In this document: positions 1 to 12,400 of the stretch, piece by piece
How the letters are laid out: each line of letters begins with the position of its first letter
Numbering within the stretch: position 1 is the first letter of the stretch
Source: Polytrichum commune
Taxonomy: Eukaryota > Streptophyta > Polytrichopsida > Polytrichales > Polytrichaceae
Assembly (NCBI GenBank): GCA_950295325.1
Contig: OX485805.1
Location: 42,868,758 to 42,932,757, forward strand
Length of the DNA: 64,000 nucleotides
Reading direction: 5' to 3'
Notes under the pieces: model-generated
Database searches by the model: none
Seen by the model: only the letters and a program-made list of their open reading frames with translations
What the model was told of the DNA's origin: nothing
Translations under genes and position numbers: made by a program

Positions 1-347
1 TTGAGATCTATCGCCCTCCAGATTCCCCCTCGTCATCCTCACGAACCGTCATCTTTCAACACCCAGCGCAGAGATTCCGAAGAACAAACACTCATTTCAA
101 AAGACTCGCCAAACCAATTCCGTTGCGTGGTCACGGCTGGCAGTGGAGATGTTGTCTTGTCCTGTGTATCCGGGGTCTTGGATCTGTATGGAGAAATTCA
201 ATAGTGAGAATTCTAGCAGGACGTACAGACGCGAGATGAACATTAACAGACTCAACGGATTGTGAAACAACAACAGACGCTTGACAACCTTCTGTTCGTC
301 AATCAGGCAGAAATGAACATGAATTCCTCCCACTTGGAGTGCAGGGA
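1..347. other. Non-coding left edge, no gene recognised
   Basis: No reading frame here resembles a known protein, and the open stretches are short and overlap on both strands. The segment ends where the first copy of a tandem duplication begins. Confidence 0.5.
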
Positions 348-1351
348 AGCACAAGGAGAGGGAGCTCAGAGAGTAGTACAACGAGAGACGGCAGCGCAAG
401 AGGATCATGGCTATGGCGGGGAAGAAGCTGGGTGCAGAGTGCATTTCCTTGCCAGGATCATGGCCAGATGTTCGTAAGATGCGGTCACCCGCACTTGGTG
501 ATACCTCAGGGCCCGAATTCTTGGGAAGATTCTCTCTACTGTAGCTTACTGTCCTAAATATTATATCTGTATTTATTCGAGCTCCGCCGAAGTTGCACTC
601 TTCTGCGTTTGAATTTCTCATGGGTTGGGCATCTAGCCCTACCGTCATGGCTTGCAAAGTCCACGTCCCTAAAGATCGACACCCAGACCTTGGACTGAAT
701 TTCTGGTGCTCCTCCCAAAGTGTCTGTACATATCTAATCGCGGTTCAGAATCCTTTGTCTGTTGTGGCTGCAAGCTGTACACTAAATATTCCATTACTCC
801 ATATTCTTCCTTGTGCTGTAGCTCTTACTGGCCAAAGACCATTAAACCACTGCCCGGACATTTTTGGGCACAGTTGGTCAAGATCCTAGTGATTCTAAAT
901 CCAAGCGGTTACATGTTGACATCTTCCGGTTTTGCTTTATTCAATTGAGGTGTATTCTATAGATTCCTTTAAAATGATTGGTAATTCTCCGGAAGTCTTG
1001 AACTTCAAACGGTTATTTTTCAAACTGAACTGGTTCATCTGTAACGAACCGCCGGTTCTCCCCAAGCATTGCATTAGACCATTCACTTTTCCCAGCTTCA
1101 AGTCATCCCACCAACATCTGATTAACTGACATTCTGGCCTCAAGCCTTGGCATCTAGATTCAAAAGGAGCACAGGAATCATATGCCCAACGATCTGCTGA
1201 GCATCATCATCATCATATCAGAGACTAACACCTTAACGAAATTGATGATATTGCTCTTTTTATTGTAGTTTGTAAGATGTCTCAAACATCTTTCGTTGAT
1301 TGAATGCAAACTTTTTAATTGTATTTGTGGTTTTTTTTCTATTGTGTTTTA
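348..1351. repeat. Tandem duplication, copy 1 (about 1.0 kb)
   Basis: This copy runs from the purine-rich block AGGAGAGGGAGCTCAGAGAG near 350 to about 1300, plus a short tail. The same order of blocks reappears from 1352: the GAGCTCAGAGAGTAGTA block, a CCCGCAC..GGTGATACCTCAGGGCCC block, a TTTGAATTTCTCA block, a TGTCTGTACATATCTA block, and a GATGATATTGCT block. Divergence is roughly 10-20 percent by eye, so the duplication is old. No protein-coding function is recognised apart from a short ORF noted separately. Confidence 0.8.
407..544 (+). other. Short ORF conserved between the duplicated copies (45 aa)
   Basis: An ATG-initiated frame encodes 45 residues with the segments LGAECIS, GSWPD, RSPALGDTSGP and FLGR, ending in TAG. 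The duplicate at 1411-1545 keeps the same frame, a nearly identical length and most residues (SFPGSWPD, RSPALGDTSGP, FLGRY). The frame survives several substitutions and a 3-bp length difference, which is suggestive but not proof of coding. I do not recognise the peptide; it could be chance or a fragment of an older repeat. Confidence 0.2.
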
Positions 1352-1410
1352 AGGAGAGGGAGCTCAGAGAGTAGTAGAATGAGAGACCGCAGCGTAATAG
1401 GAAGGTGGCT

Positions 1411-1545
1411 ATGGCGGGGAAGAAGAAGCTGGGTGCAGAGTGCATTTCCTTCCCAGGATCATGGCCAGATTCTCGTAAGACGCGGTCACCCGCACTCGGT
1501 GATACCTCAGGGCCCAAATTCTTGGGAAGATACCCTCTACTTTAG
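1411..1545 (+). other. Second copy of the conserved short ORF (44 aa)
   Basis: This is the duplicate of the frame at 407-544, with the same reading frame and stop position. One start-proximal difference adds a lysine and drops the first two residues. The coding status is uncertain. Confidence 0.2.
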
Positions 1546-1551
1546 CTGTTA

Positions 1552-1967
1552 GGGCATCCCCAGGAGAGATAGAAAGCAACCCGCCAAAAATAATATATTA
1601 TATGGTGTTTAGGGTGGCCGGCTTGGGTGGCGGGGCCGGGACGCAGCACCCTAGCCCACCAAAGCCTAGGCATACCCCCGGTATAATTAGGAAGCAATCA
1701 ATAAGACAACGACACCTATTATCTGACATGGGATAAAGTAGGATATCGGAGTATCTGATATTAAAGTAATCTCTTGGCGGGCCGGAGGAGGGTCGCCATA
1801 TGAACCATTTATGGCGGGGAAAGGCCTTTACTATACCCGGGCCGGTTCTAAATTATGCCGGACCGGACATTGGTGGGCTCAATTTATGCCGGTACCGCCA
1901 CCTAAGAACCCGGGATGCCCCATTTTTGGCGTTGGCATGCCCTATGGCGTTTCTGGTGGGGACGCCC
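1552..1967. mobile_element. PIF/Harbinger-like MITE with TTA target duplication
   Basis: The 416-bp insert starts GGGCATCCCCA and ends with the inverted form of GGGCGTCCCCA. It is flanked on both sides by TTA (1549-1551 and 1968-1970). The uninterrupted site is visible in copy 1 of the tandem duplication, where a single TTA lies at the equivalent place. A 3-bp TTA/TWA duplication with GGG-starting termini is typical of PIF/Harbinger. The insert encodes no transposase and contains GC-rich GGGCCGG-type blocks. Confidence 0.72.
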
Positions 1968-2129
1968 TTACTGTCCTACATAAAGTACCTCTATTACTGG
2001 AGCTCTGCCGTCCTTGCACTGGTCTGCGTTTGAATTTCTCAAGGGTTGGGCATCTAGCCCTGGCCCTACCTTCATTGGCTCCAAAGTCCACGTCCCTAAA
2101 TACCGACACCTGGACCTTGGACTGAATTT

Positions 2130-3386
2130 CAGCGGACCTTCAACCTCCCCCTACGAGCTTTTCGGGGGAGGTAGATACGGGCATGGGCAACCCTCCCAAA
2201 AGAAATCAAGATTTTATGGACCCGATCAAAAACTTATGTCTGTCTTGCTTGACTTCAAAAAAAATCATTGCCCTTGCATTCTTGAAGGTCACTTTTCCAC
2301 AAATCCCATATTGAGTACACTTCACCTTCAAGGTTCAAAATCTAATATGTGTGTGTGTGTACTTCCACTTAATAAATGAACCAGTGACTGGGATTTCATT
2401 CCGGAAATGAAATCGTCAATAAAGCATGTAATTAACTTGGAAGTCAAAAATATTACAAAACCCTCATTAGCATTGGGGTCATAGTTTTTGTGACTTACTA
2501 TTGAAAGGGTCTTTGTCATTCTAAAGTGCAAGGGACTACAAATAATGTTTTATTTCTAGTATGTTTATTTTATAATAGTTCAGGTTAATACCTTCTACTC
2601 TCACAAAGTATGCATACACATTTCAACTAATTAAGTGTGATTGAATGTAATTAAGTCTAAATAACCGTATTAGAAGGTAATTGAGTGCAAGGCCTAGGTT
2701 TCTACAAGTATACATACACATTCGAAACAAGTGTAATTAAGCACATCATTCCTCATATCTGAATTAATCATGATTAATTCCAGTTTGTTATTATATAATT
2801 AATTAGGCTTAATTAATTTTGTAAGCATACTTCTTGATTTAATTTAGTTTAATTAGGATTAATTAGACTTAATTACATTCAATCACACTTAATTAGTTTA
2901 AATGTGTATGAATACTTTGTGAAAGTAGAAGGTATTACCTTAAACTATTATAGAATAAACATACTAAAATAAATAAAAACATTAATTTTAGTTCCATTTT
3001 AGAATAAAGACCCTTTCAATGGTAAGTCACAAAAACTGTAACCTCAATGCTAATGAGGGTTTTGTAATGTTTTTGGCTTCCAGATTGATTACATGCTTTA
3101 TTGACGTTTGCACATCGAATATAAAATCCCGGTGAATTGCTCATTTACTTAATGGAAGTGAACAAATAAATTGGGTTTTGGACCTTGAAGGTGAAGTGCA
3201 CTCCATCTGAGATTTGTGGATAAGTGGGCTTCAAGAATGCAAGGGCAATGATTTTTTCGAAGTCGGGTGGAATGGACAAAAGTTTTCAGTCCGGTCCATA
3301 AAATCTTCATTTCTTTTTGGAGGGCTGCCCTTGCCCGGATCTACCTCCCCCGAAAAACTTGTAGGGGGAGGTTGAACCCGGCCCTA
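2130..3386. mobile_element. Foldback / long-TIR element (about 1.26 kb), non-autonomous
   Basis: The left arm (2130 to about 2760) is repeated in inverted orientation in the right arm (about 2790 to 3386), so the element is nearly one large palindrome. Matching blocks include TTCAACCTCCCCCTAC, TTTTCGGGGGAGGTAGAT, a TTTTATGGACCCGA-like block, CATTGCCCTTGCATTCTTGA, and the AT-rich AATTAAGTGTGATTGAATG. Copy 1 of the flanking tandem duplication shows the empty site, near GAATTT. The terminus TAGGGCCGGG resembles hAT ends, but the flanks (CTGAATTT and AATTTATG) do not give a clean 8-bp duplication, so the superfamily is uncertain. No coding capacity is seen. Confidence 0.7.
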
Positions 3387-5504
3387 AATTTATGGTGCTC
3401 CTTCCAAATTGTCTGTACATATCTACTCGGGAGTCACTTCCGAGTGCTTGGTCTATTGTGGCTGCATGCAACATGTATACTAAATACTTCATTAACTGCT
3501 CCGTTTTACTTCCTTGTGATGTAGCTCTTAATTACTGGCCAAAGGCCATTGAGACCATTCACTTTCCCACCAACATCTGATTAATCGACATTCTGGCCTC
3601 AAGCCTTGGCCACTGATCGGGGAGATATTGGGGCATAATCAGTTGAGATGCTAGTGTTTGCAAGTCCAACCGGTTACATGTTGACATCTTGGGTTTTCGT
3701 TTATTAAATTGGGATATATTCTTCTAAATATTCCTTTTAAATGAATGGTAATTTTCTTGCAGTTTTGAACTTCAACCGGTTATTTCTCAAACTCAACCGA
3801 TTTATCTGTAACTAATTGCCGGTTCTTCCCGATCATAGGCCTTGGCATCCAGATTTAGGATTTGGGCGAACCAAACCATACACTTGTTTCTTGTTGGATG
3901 CCTAAACCCTTGCCTCCAAGGAACCAATGTACAGGTTGGTTCGCCCTAGCCACAAATTTAGAGAAACACAAGAATGATATTGCCCAACATTTTGCCGAGC
4001 ATCATCATCATATCAAAGACTAACACCTTAATCAAATTGATGATATTGCTTTCTTTGTTGCATTTTGCAAGATGTCTTAAACATCTTCCGTTGCTCTTGA
4101 TTGAATGCGAGATATGAAAGAACTGTGTCCTTTTATAATGCACATGCGTCCACACCAATGATACAATTCTCACAAATCTCACGATTTGATCCAGAGACGG
4201 CATGCATGTAGATCACTTGAACAATATTTGCCATCCCATCCATTAGGTGATCCATAGTGGTAAAGTGCACCGGAAATCCTTAGAAGGTCACCCTACAATT
4301 GACATGTCACAGATGATGTGGCATGTATGAATTACCGATTACACCACATGCACACATGGTTCAATAGGTCCAAGCCCATTAAGTATGAGATTTGGGTATT
4401 CAAAGTCCACACCACCAATTGGAAGAAACCAAAGGAAAGTAGCCTACTTAGGTTTTGCCACCAACATGAATTATTCTATTGCTTCATCTTCAAGTTGACC
4501 TAAATTTTTTTTCGCCACAAGCTCTTTGCCTTTCTGTAATTTCTAAATTGAATCACAAAAGTGAAAGGGATCTTAAAGAATATTGCATCATTTCAAAGGT
4601 AAACACCATAATGAATGGGCACATGTAAATCTTAGTAAAAGGCAAACCCTTAAGTTCACACGTGTTTAGTTGAAATTATTGTTATCGGAAAGGGCTCCTT
4701 ATTCTAACCGGGTGTGCAACATGGCTTGTCAAAAGTAACATACAATTCCATTTGGTAGGGTTATGCACTGCAAAGTAATTTATTACGGTTCACCTAAATA
4801 TCCCACTACGATTGAATGGTCCATAGTGGTAGAATGCACTGGAAACCAAGCCCTAGGATGCTAATCCATGTCATTACATTATTTCCAATTTTAGGTAGCT
4901 GATAAATGTTTTATTTTTTGTTGGTAATGAAAATGACATCAAGAACCCAAAATTAGTTTGATGAAGTCTAGTGGGAATGAATTGACCCTCAACCTATAGG
5001 GGACATGCTTTTATTGGATTTCTCTCATCCATAATGGATGAGTTTACATACATGCCACAAACCTCAAGCATGTATGCAAGCATACTTTGCATCATGCACA
5101 AATCTATATTGTATATCTACATATGTGTATAATAGATTAAGACTTATTAATTGATTGAGGTTTATTAATCTAGATATATTATTTAGAAATTACCTAATGA
5201 CATTTAAATATGCCTAGTGATACCATCTTATTACCATTTACTATTAATATATTGTAGGTTAATCATTGTACATCATTTATGGTATTTAGTGTCATAGACA
5301 CTATTTGCAAAGGGCCTAAACTAGATGTCTAGAGGTTTCAAAATGTTATGTCCACTAATTGCCAATATTATTACTATTTGTCATCATAAGTAACTTTATT
5401 AGGTGAGAAAACATTATGATATTTAGCGTAGCACTTTGGAATACTTGAGATGTTAGTTTTGCATTTAATATGCAAGAGGAAGATATTTTTTAGCATACTA
5501 ATGC

Positions 5505-5645
5505 CAAGTGTCATTTGTGTACACTTTAGTCAACTTGTAAACCATTATGTAACATAGGCATACACTTCATAACATTATAATTGAACATACTCATGCCAAT
5601 ATATTAGTAAGCGCACTTGAACTCCAAGTGTCATAAGGTGACCCT
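5505..5645. repeat. Dispersed repeat fragment (partner at 47.85 kb)
   Basis: About 140 bp is shared with 47850-47985 in the same orientation. Common blocks are TACACTTTAGT, AACTTGTA..CCATT.TGTAA, TTGAACATACTCATGC, ATATTAGTAA and CACTTGAA. The two copies lie 42 kb apart, so this is a moderately old dispersed repeat. Confidence 0.65.
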
Positions 5646-7870
5646 TGTGATGAAGTTGTCGATCATAACTTTATCCGAGCATATGCCTCAAAATAGGGGA
5701 AGTCATGCTATTACACATGCGACACTAAATACCAAATATGGTATAGTGCTATTGTACTCAATCATGTATTTGGAGTACAAATACATCTAATATGATGAAA
5801 TATATGTATTGGGACATGAAGACTGAAATACATGTACCAAGTATTTGGTAACATAAGAATCCAAGATATTACTGGAATTGTTCCATATGGATTTATAAGG
5901 TTTTCCAAATTTTCATTGGAAAATATCTCATACATCAAGCAATCCTTCCTTTGTTTTGTAATTCCTATACTTCTAATTTGTGCTATGTCCATGGGAAAAA
6001 AATGTTAACATGGAAATTTCAATAATAATTAACATTAATTGCCATTACAACGCCTACCTAGGGGAATCATGACATTAAGTAGCAATGCTAGGAGGGTACC
6101 CTTTGAGTTCCCACAAATTTACTTTAACAAGAAGGGAAACGTTTGCAAAGCAAGGGTGAATTGATGGATAATTAATTAAATATAGAAGCTTCAAAAAGGT
6201 ATCAAAGACGTTTCCACAGAGGGTGGATGACAAGGGTTCAGTTGTCAAACGTCTTTCCTAGGGTTTCCAAGTTCTCCCTACGTTGTGGCTGTGGGTTTTG
6301 TTTTTGCTTGAGATTGTTGGTGTTGCCGTAGGATTTGCTATGAGAAAGAGTTCTGATTTTGGTTTAGAGTATTGGAGCAGCTGGAGGTTTTATTGTCATT
6401 GATAGCTTGGTTGCTGGGTTAGAGTAATCTTGCGGCTTAAGGTTCTTTTGTGGTTGAGAGTCCAATTTTGTGCTATGGATTTAGATCATACCCTCATGTT
6501 TATGTCGTGTATATAATCATGTTGAGTTAAACACTACTATTTGAGCTCAACAAAGAGGTCTTCCATCCAATTTAGTTCGTATTTGTGTGCATTGAGGGTT
6601 TTACCAATGTTGGGTGGGTATTTGATTTTGTCACTAATTCCAGTTCCACTTTTCACAAACAAATCTAAAAGCAAAGGACCTTCGGTTTTGAGAGTTTTTA
6701 TAATATGAACCTTTGGCCCTGTTTATTTTTTAAAAAAAATTCAAAGATATGACAAAGAACCAATGGTTTTTTAGAAGGTTTCTTTTTATTGGATTTTGAT
6801 TTTAAACAATCACATATATGAATGAAGTGTAACTATTTGAATTTTTGAGAACCATAATTATAATTTAAATAATCACCTTGATACATGGGTTTGGGGTTTA
6901 GGAATATGGGGTTGACCTCCAAAGGCCAATTCAAACTAGTGTGTCCAATAGATAATCACGACTCAGACACATGAATGGGAAATTGATACGTCTTTGCAAT
7001 GGTCACACACCTGTCATATATGCATAGCCAATATTAAGTATGTGAGGGGTGCAAACTAACCCATGCCAAATGAATAAATCGTAGATCAAATAATGCAAAA
7101 CATAAATTAATTTATGTATCTAATAAATTGATAAGTACTTCAAATAAATTCCTAATTCCAAATGCTATAAGAATAAGCTAGATACATCACAAATATGATC
7201 ACCATCTTCATGCATTTGTAGTAAGGATTCCATTACATGGTTAGGTGAATAGGTGTAGAAGTATAATTATGATGTGATTTTAATTGTATATTATAAATTG
7301 AAAATAAAAATTAACTTAAATAATGTATTCTAAATACGACTAAATTGTACTCCTTTGAAAATACCTCATAAGCTTTCATGTATCACTAGTCATGGTCGGT
7401 TTCTTTGATTTAAATAAGTTAATCATATGGTACCATGGATGTCTCTTTATTTTGTCATAAAATAATAGTTTTCCCCTAAATGTTTGGCATGTGTCATGCT
7501 CACAATCGCTAAGACCATTTGTATCCCATGTGAAAACTACATTCCGACATAGGTGAAGATGAAATAGTGAGCCCTCTATAATGTATAAGATACTAACGAC
7601 AAAATAGAATGGCCATATGGATGACAAAACATGATATATCAAACACAAGAGTCAATCATGTATGGGTAAGGGTATCAAATTTACAACTACAAGTCACGAG
7701 GTCTAGACCAATGGGAGCACTTAGACCTAGTCTCCATCCAATTATGAGTACTCATGAATGATACTAGCTTGAACCCATGCCGCTCCAATTGGTTGCACCC
7801 GTGCATATGAATTAATATCCCGGATGAACCAAACGTTGTGCACCCATGCCGGTGTTTACCTACCATACGC

Positions 7871-7874
7871 ATGT

Positions 7875-7907
<33 letters not shown>

Positions 7908-7940
7908 ATCATGATCATGATCATAAACCCCCCCCCCCCA
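7871..7940. repeat. Compound microsatellite (ATGCCC)n-(ATGATC)n-(C)n
   Basis: About six ATGCCC units pass into about three ATGATC units, followed by a run of C at about 7928-7939. This is simple slippage sequence with no coding meaning. Confidence 0.9.
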
Positions 7941-8553
7941 ATGACCCGCCACGATGCTACCATGCCCCCATGTACACCTTTTGTCTAATTACTGTGCCAA
8001 GGTTACCATTTGGAGCTACTCATTGCCATAACTTTATACTAATATTATCATTATTTACCAACTAAGTTATATCATATTCTTCACTGTGCATACCAACCAC
8101 TTATATTATTTGGATTAAAAAAAAAATTCTCATTAAAAAAATACATAGCAATGCATAACTTCAAATGATAACCCACACTAATTAGACAAAATTGTAGCTT
8201 TAAGAAAAGTAGGGGAAAAGTCGTTTTAAATTGATAGTCATGCATGCTTTCTCCTATCGCCCATGCCATGTCGTCACCTTAGCTGCACGCCCGTCACCTC
8301 CCCCTAGTTTCACGGGGAGGTCACTTCATTGTCAAGTTGACACCACGTGTGGACAAAGTTTGCTACCCCATATAATTTTAAATTTTATGATATTTTTTCT
8401 ACATATACATAACCATTGATAGTATCTTTTGTATATTTTTTTGAAATTTTTAGTCATCTTTGTTTTTTTAAGTAATTGTTTTAGTTCAATTCTGTGTCAT
8501 TCTAGTTAGAAACGGTATGTTTTATGAAAAAAACAAATCATCAAATTTAGTTA

Positions 8554-9445
8554 GGGGATCGCTATTTCCACACCTTTTTTGGCTAGATTCACACCTTTTT
8601 GCCGGTTCGGGATATAATAAGATTACACTATCCTACTTAGTGTCACCTACATTACATAATCTATGTATCATCCCTAACAACTAGTCATTTAGTAAGTAGA
8701 GGAAGGGTAACCAACTAGTCATTTAGTAAGTAGAGTAAGGGTAACCAACTACACTAAATAGGTAGATTAGTGTTGGAAACACTAATAATCAACGAAAACG
8801 CTAAATGTAAATTGTCTCTATAGTGTTAGAACACTAAATGTCAACTCTAACACTATTTGTACCAAGTAGTAACTTTAAATATTTACATGAGCGCATTTAG
8901 TGTTAGATGATATTTTGTAAATCTTGGAATGAAGAATTGAAGGAAGAAGAATATGAGAACCTCGTAAAAGGTATAATTTGTTCAAACTCTATTCAAACAC
9001 TAATTGTAATATCAGTTGAAAATTAGTGTTTTAGGTAACTATTGCATTTAACACTAATCTTCATCTAACACTAATCTACCTATTTAGTGAAGTCATTTAG
9101 TAAGTAGAGTAAGGGGAACCAACTAGTCATTTAGTAAGTAGAGTAAGGCTAACCAACTAGTTATTTAGTAAGTAGGCCTAGCCACTAGGCCCGACACCAC
9201 CCTAAATCCCGCCTCCCCAAAAAAGACATGAGGCCCACGGCCCCACCCCGCCTTGGTGGCAAGCACCACCCCCGCCCCCCACCCCACCGCCACCTAGGAT
9301 CATTGAGGCCCTTGGATGGGCCTTGGTGGATCAACGGTCCGGATACACCATGAAGAATCTCATATATAGCGCCTCACTGACACGGCAACCGAACCGGCAA
9401 AAAGGTGTGAACCTAGCCAAAAAAGGTGTGGAAATAGCGATCCCC
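8554..9445. mobile_element. 892-bp TIR element with 8-bp target duplication
   Basis: The first and last ~58 bp are inverted copies, beginning GGGGATCGCTATTTCCACAC and including a CCGGTTCGG block. The flanks are direct repeats of TTTAGTTA (8546-8553 and 9446-9453). An 8-bp duplication (9 is possible) fits a hAT or Mutator-like MITE. There is no transposase inside. The interior carries repeats of a CATTTAGTAAGTAGAGTAAG block, many CACTAAAT/ATTTAGTG words, and a GC-rich stretch at 9180-9300. Confidence 0.85.
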
Positions 9446-9453
9446 TTTAGTTA

Positions 9454-12400
9454 ACACTTTTAACTATGTCATTGTCGCACGTGGTGTTCAACTTGACAAT
9501 GGAGTGATCCCTACGTGCCTAGTTTCCCCACCATGCCCACCTTTTGCACGTGTAGTACCCACCTTTCTACATTTGCTTCCTTTTTTGTGACATGTTTATT
9601 TCGGAAAAGAATATTTGACATGTATCCCTTTTTCTTTGAAAAGCTAGTTGGACATGTATTCAAGATCTTCCGTAAACTCCGACTGTCACAAGCTCCATTT
9701 GTATATAGATGAAAGGAAACTTTATTTGAGATGAAAAATGACACTAATTCAAGACATTTGTAAGTGGAAATCGTGACATGCTTCATGTTGATATCCGTTA
9801 AGTTTGTGCAAACCTTGTTGACATAAGTCCATTCATAATGATTGAAATAGAAGATAATACAAGTAGAAGGCATTTAAATTGTAATGCAATGATCATCATG
9901 CCCACACACCACAAACATACATTTACCGACTTTAATTTTTGGCAATCAATCATGTCTTGTTGAAGTCCCGAGTGACGCCTGGATATGACATGGTTCGAAC
10001 TTCAAGGACAAGCATGGCACAAACGGCTTGCAATAAGGGCCAAGTTCCATGTGCCAGTCCCTGTCCATTTTTTAAATGGGTGAGAAACGGGTGACATCAT
10101 CCAAAAAATGGGTGATGTCACCCATTTTATGGAGGGGTACTTCTATGTGGGTGTTGGTTTATTTCAATTTCCTACTTCCTAATTAAATTCGGTGAGTGAT
10201 AAGACATGACACTTTATGAAGGTCACCAACAATGGAGGTCATCATCATTTAAGTTTTCATATTTGATTTGCATATCTATTTCCATACTTTTATTGAATGA
10301 ATTCCAAATTATGTGTTGTTGATATGCGTAGGTTGGTACTACTATCATCTATGGAAATACGTAAATATTTACATATATTATTATTTTAGTTGAAATTTTC
10401 AGTGTACATTGTTTATAAGTGATTTTAATTGTGTCAGCCATAAACCCCCACCCTTATGCGTTTGTGTCCGGGTGAGTGCTCATGGCTCACATGTACTTGT
10501 GTAACCTCCTTTATCCCTTGGGATCAACTCTCCATGCTCCACAATTTGAATATAACACCCACACTTTTTATTCCACTGGCACCATGTTTGAGTATTTAGA
10601 AATACTCATTAGGTTCACCATCACAATCTTATCCAATCAACTAAATCCTACACAACCTAAACAATGAATCGCTAGACTACCTTAACCCTATATTAACAAG
10701 CTTTTGTTTACCCAATTATGCATTTAGGTTTACACTGGCTCATTGATTTAGCTCAAACCTACTTCTAACTATTTCCACTAGTTCTACATGCTCTGTTCTG
10801 CCCTGTAGCTCCCAAAACGTAAGTAAAACGCCATACTGCCGGGTCTCGGCCTCTGCTGGTCTACAGTGTCTGCTGGCGCTGCCAGCCCGTCAACTCCCGT
10901 CAACAGTCACCGCCCGTCAACAGTAGCCGAGGCCTAAGGTGTGCAGAGTCCCTGCTTTCCGGCCTTCGTTCTTCAGCGACTTGAGGTTTGGTTCCCTTCT
11001 ATGCAACCTTGTTGGTAGCCCAGACAACCTCCACCCTCATCTGTGAGATCGGCACGCAGTCAACCATCCCCGCTCGCTATCAGACTCCCCCCTTCCACGC
11101 ATTGCTGTGGAACTCATCGATTGAGACTGAACTCACCTGGAAATTCCATTTACCAGGCAGACTAATGTCAATCCCCACCAGCCGCTGAAGCTGGCTTCTT
11201 TAACCAGTGTGCTCTCGAATAACGTATAAATTCACCTCCTCCTGAGCACCTCTCATGTTGTGAATTCGTTGTCCCCATCAACAGGTGTAGTTGCCACAAT
11301 CCCCTCACCCAGGCTCGAGGAAATTCCCACCGTCCAGCAAAATGCCAGGTGCATTGTTGTAGCTCGATTCATTGGCCTTGACCACTGCATTGCCTAGTCT
11401 TCAGGCCTTCCCATCTGAGGCACCCAATGCTGAGGATTTCCCAGCTCTAGCAATGACAACACCTGCTTCGGCATCCGAGATCTCCTTCTCAGTTCGGTGA
11501 ATCGCCATCCCAGACAGAACTTTGAACTTTTCCGAGAGGAGGCTCCAGCGACCGTTATCCTCTGTTCATTCCCCCATTACCAGGTCTCGCACTGTAGAGA
11601 AGTCTGGCAGGAAGAACTACCTGGTTCGGCCAAGCCCTTGCAGCTGGCCTCCGCCCCTCTCACACTGCACTGCCGCTCCCAAAAACCTTGAACAGAGAGA
11701 GAGAGAGAGCTGAGCATTCTCGGACCCTCCTAACCTACCAGTTCCCAGAGTCATCCACCCAATAACCCCTCCTAAAACGAACAATAACTCAAGCTTTCAC
11801 ATACTTCAACCTACGCCCCAACTAAAGCGCCCAATTAAACTACTATATTCATCTTTAGTTTTTCTCCTTTCTAATAATTCAAAACTCACAACTCAGCTAA
11901 ACAAATGTTAAGCTCTAAATCCTAATGCAATTTAACTTCCAAACTAACTCAAACAATTGCAAGTTTCAAAGTTTCAATGTTTTCTTAAGTTAAACTGAAA
12001 TGTGGGCATACATTTGGGCTCACAAACTGTGACACCTAAATGATACCAAAATAGTTTTTTAAATATTTCATGAGTGTTTCCTTTGGTTTGTTTGCCTCAT
12101 ATATATATATAGTTAAGATCTAGATTCTAAAAACATCATAAAATACACGTTCCCTAAGAGTACTCCTCAAAAGAAAGGACTTGAAGAACAAAGTGGCCTT
12201 TAGTATCCAAGGGTGTACCATAGGTGACCGGCCGTTCCAGTCACGGGAGCTTTCTAACCGGCACATGTCCTTCTTGTGACCATTAGGACCGCCGGTCCTT
12301 TGGGACCCGTTCTTGCACAACACAAAATGTGGGACACCCATCCATGGGAGGTACAATCCTTGGGTGAGAGGGATGGACACATGGCACCACCCTCTTTTCA

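Larger units (their letters stand above)
1352..4105. repeat. Tandem duplication, copy 2, split by two inserted elements
   Basis: This copy is collinear with 348-1351 once the inserts at 1552-1967 and 2130-3386 are removed, leaving about 1.08 kb. The matching blocks are 1354-1548 with 352-545, 1971-2129 with about 548-700, and 3387-4100 with about 700-1300. Both inserts interrupt sequence that is continuous in copy 1, so they post-date the duplication. Confidence 0.8.
4106..8553. other. AT-rich intergenic DNA, no gene recognised
   Basis: Reading frames here are short and unlike any family I know. The stretch is AT-rich with scattered dispersed-repeat fragments. Two short segments, near 4250 and 4820, share the block GGTCCATAGTGGTA..TGCAC. 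A fragment at 5505-5645 is repeated at about 47850-47985. Confidence 0.5.

Noticed and set aside
97-657. 186-residue minus-strand frame
   Set aside because: It spans the duplicated repeat, but the second copy does not keep the frame length, and no domain is recognisable.
10800-11760. GC-rich island as a gene
   Set aside because: Frames are short, there are no splice-consistent joins and no recognisable motif, so it is left as unassigned DNA.
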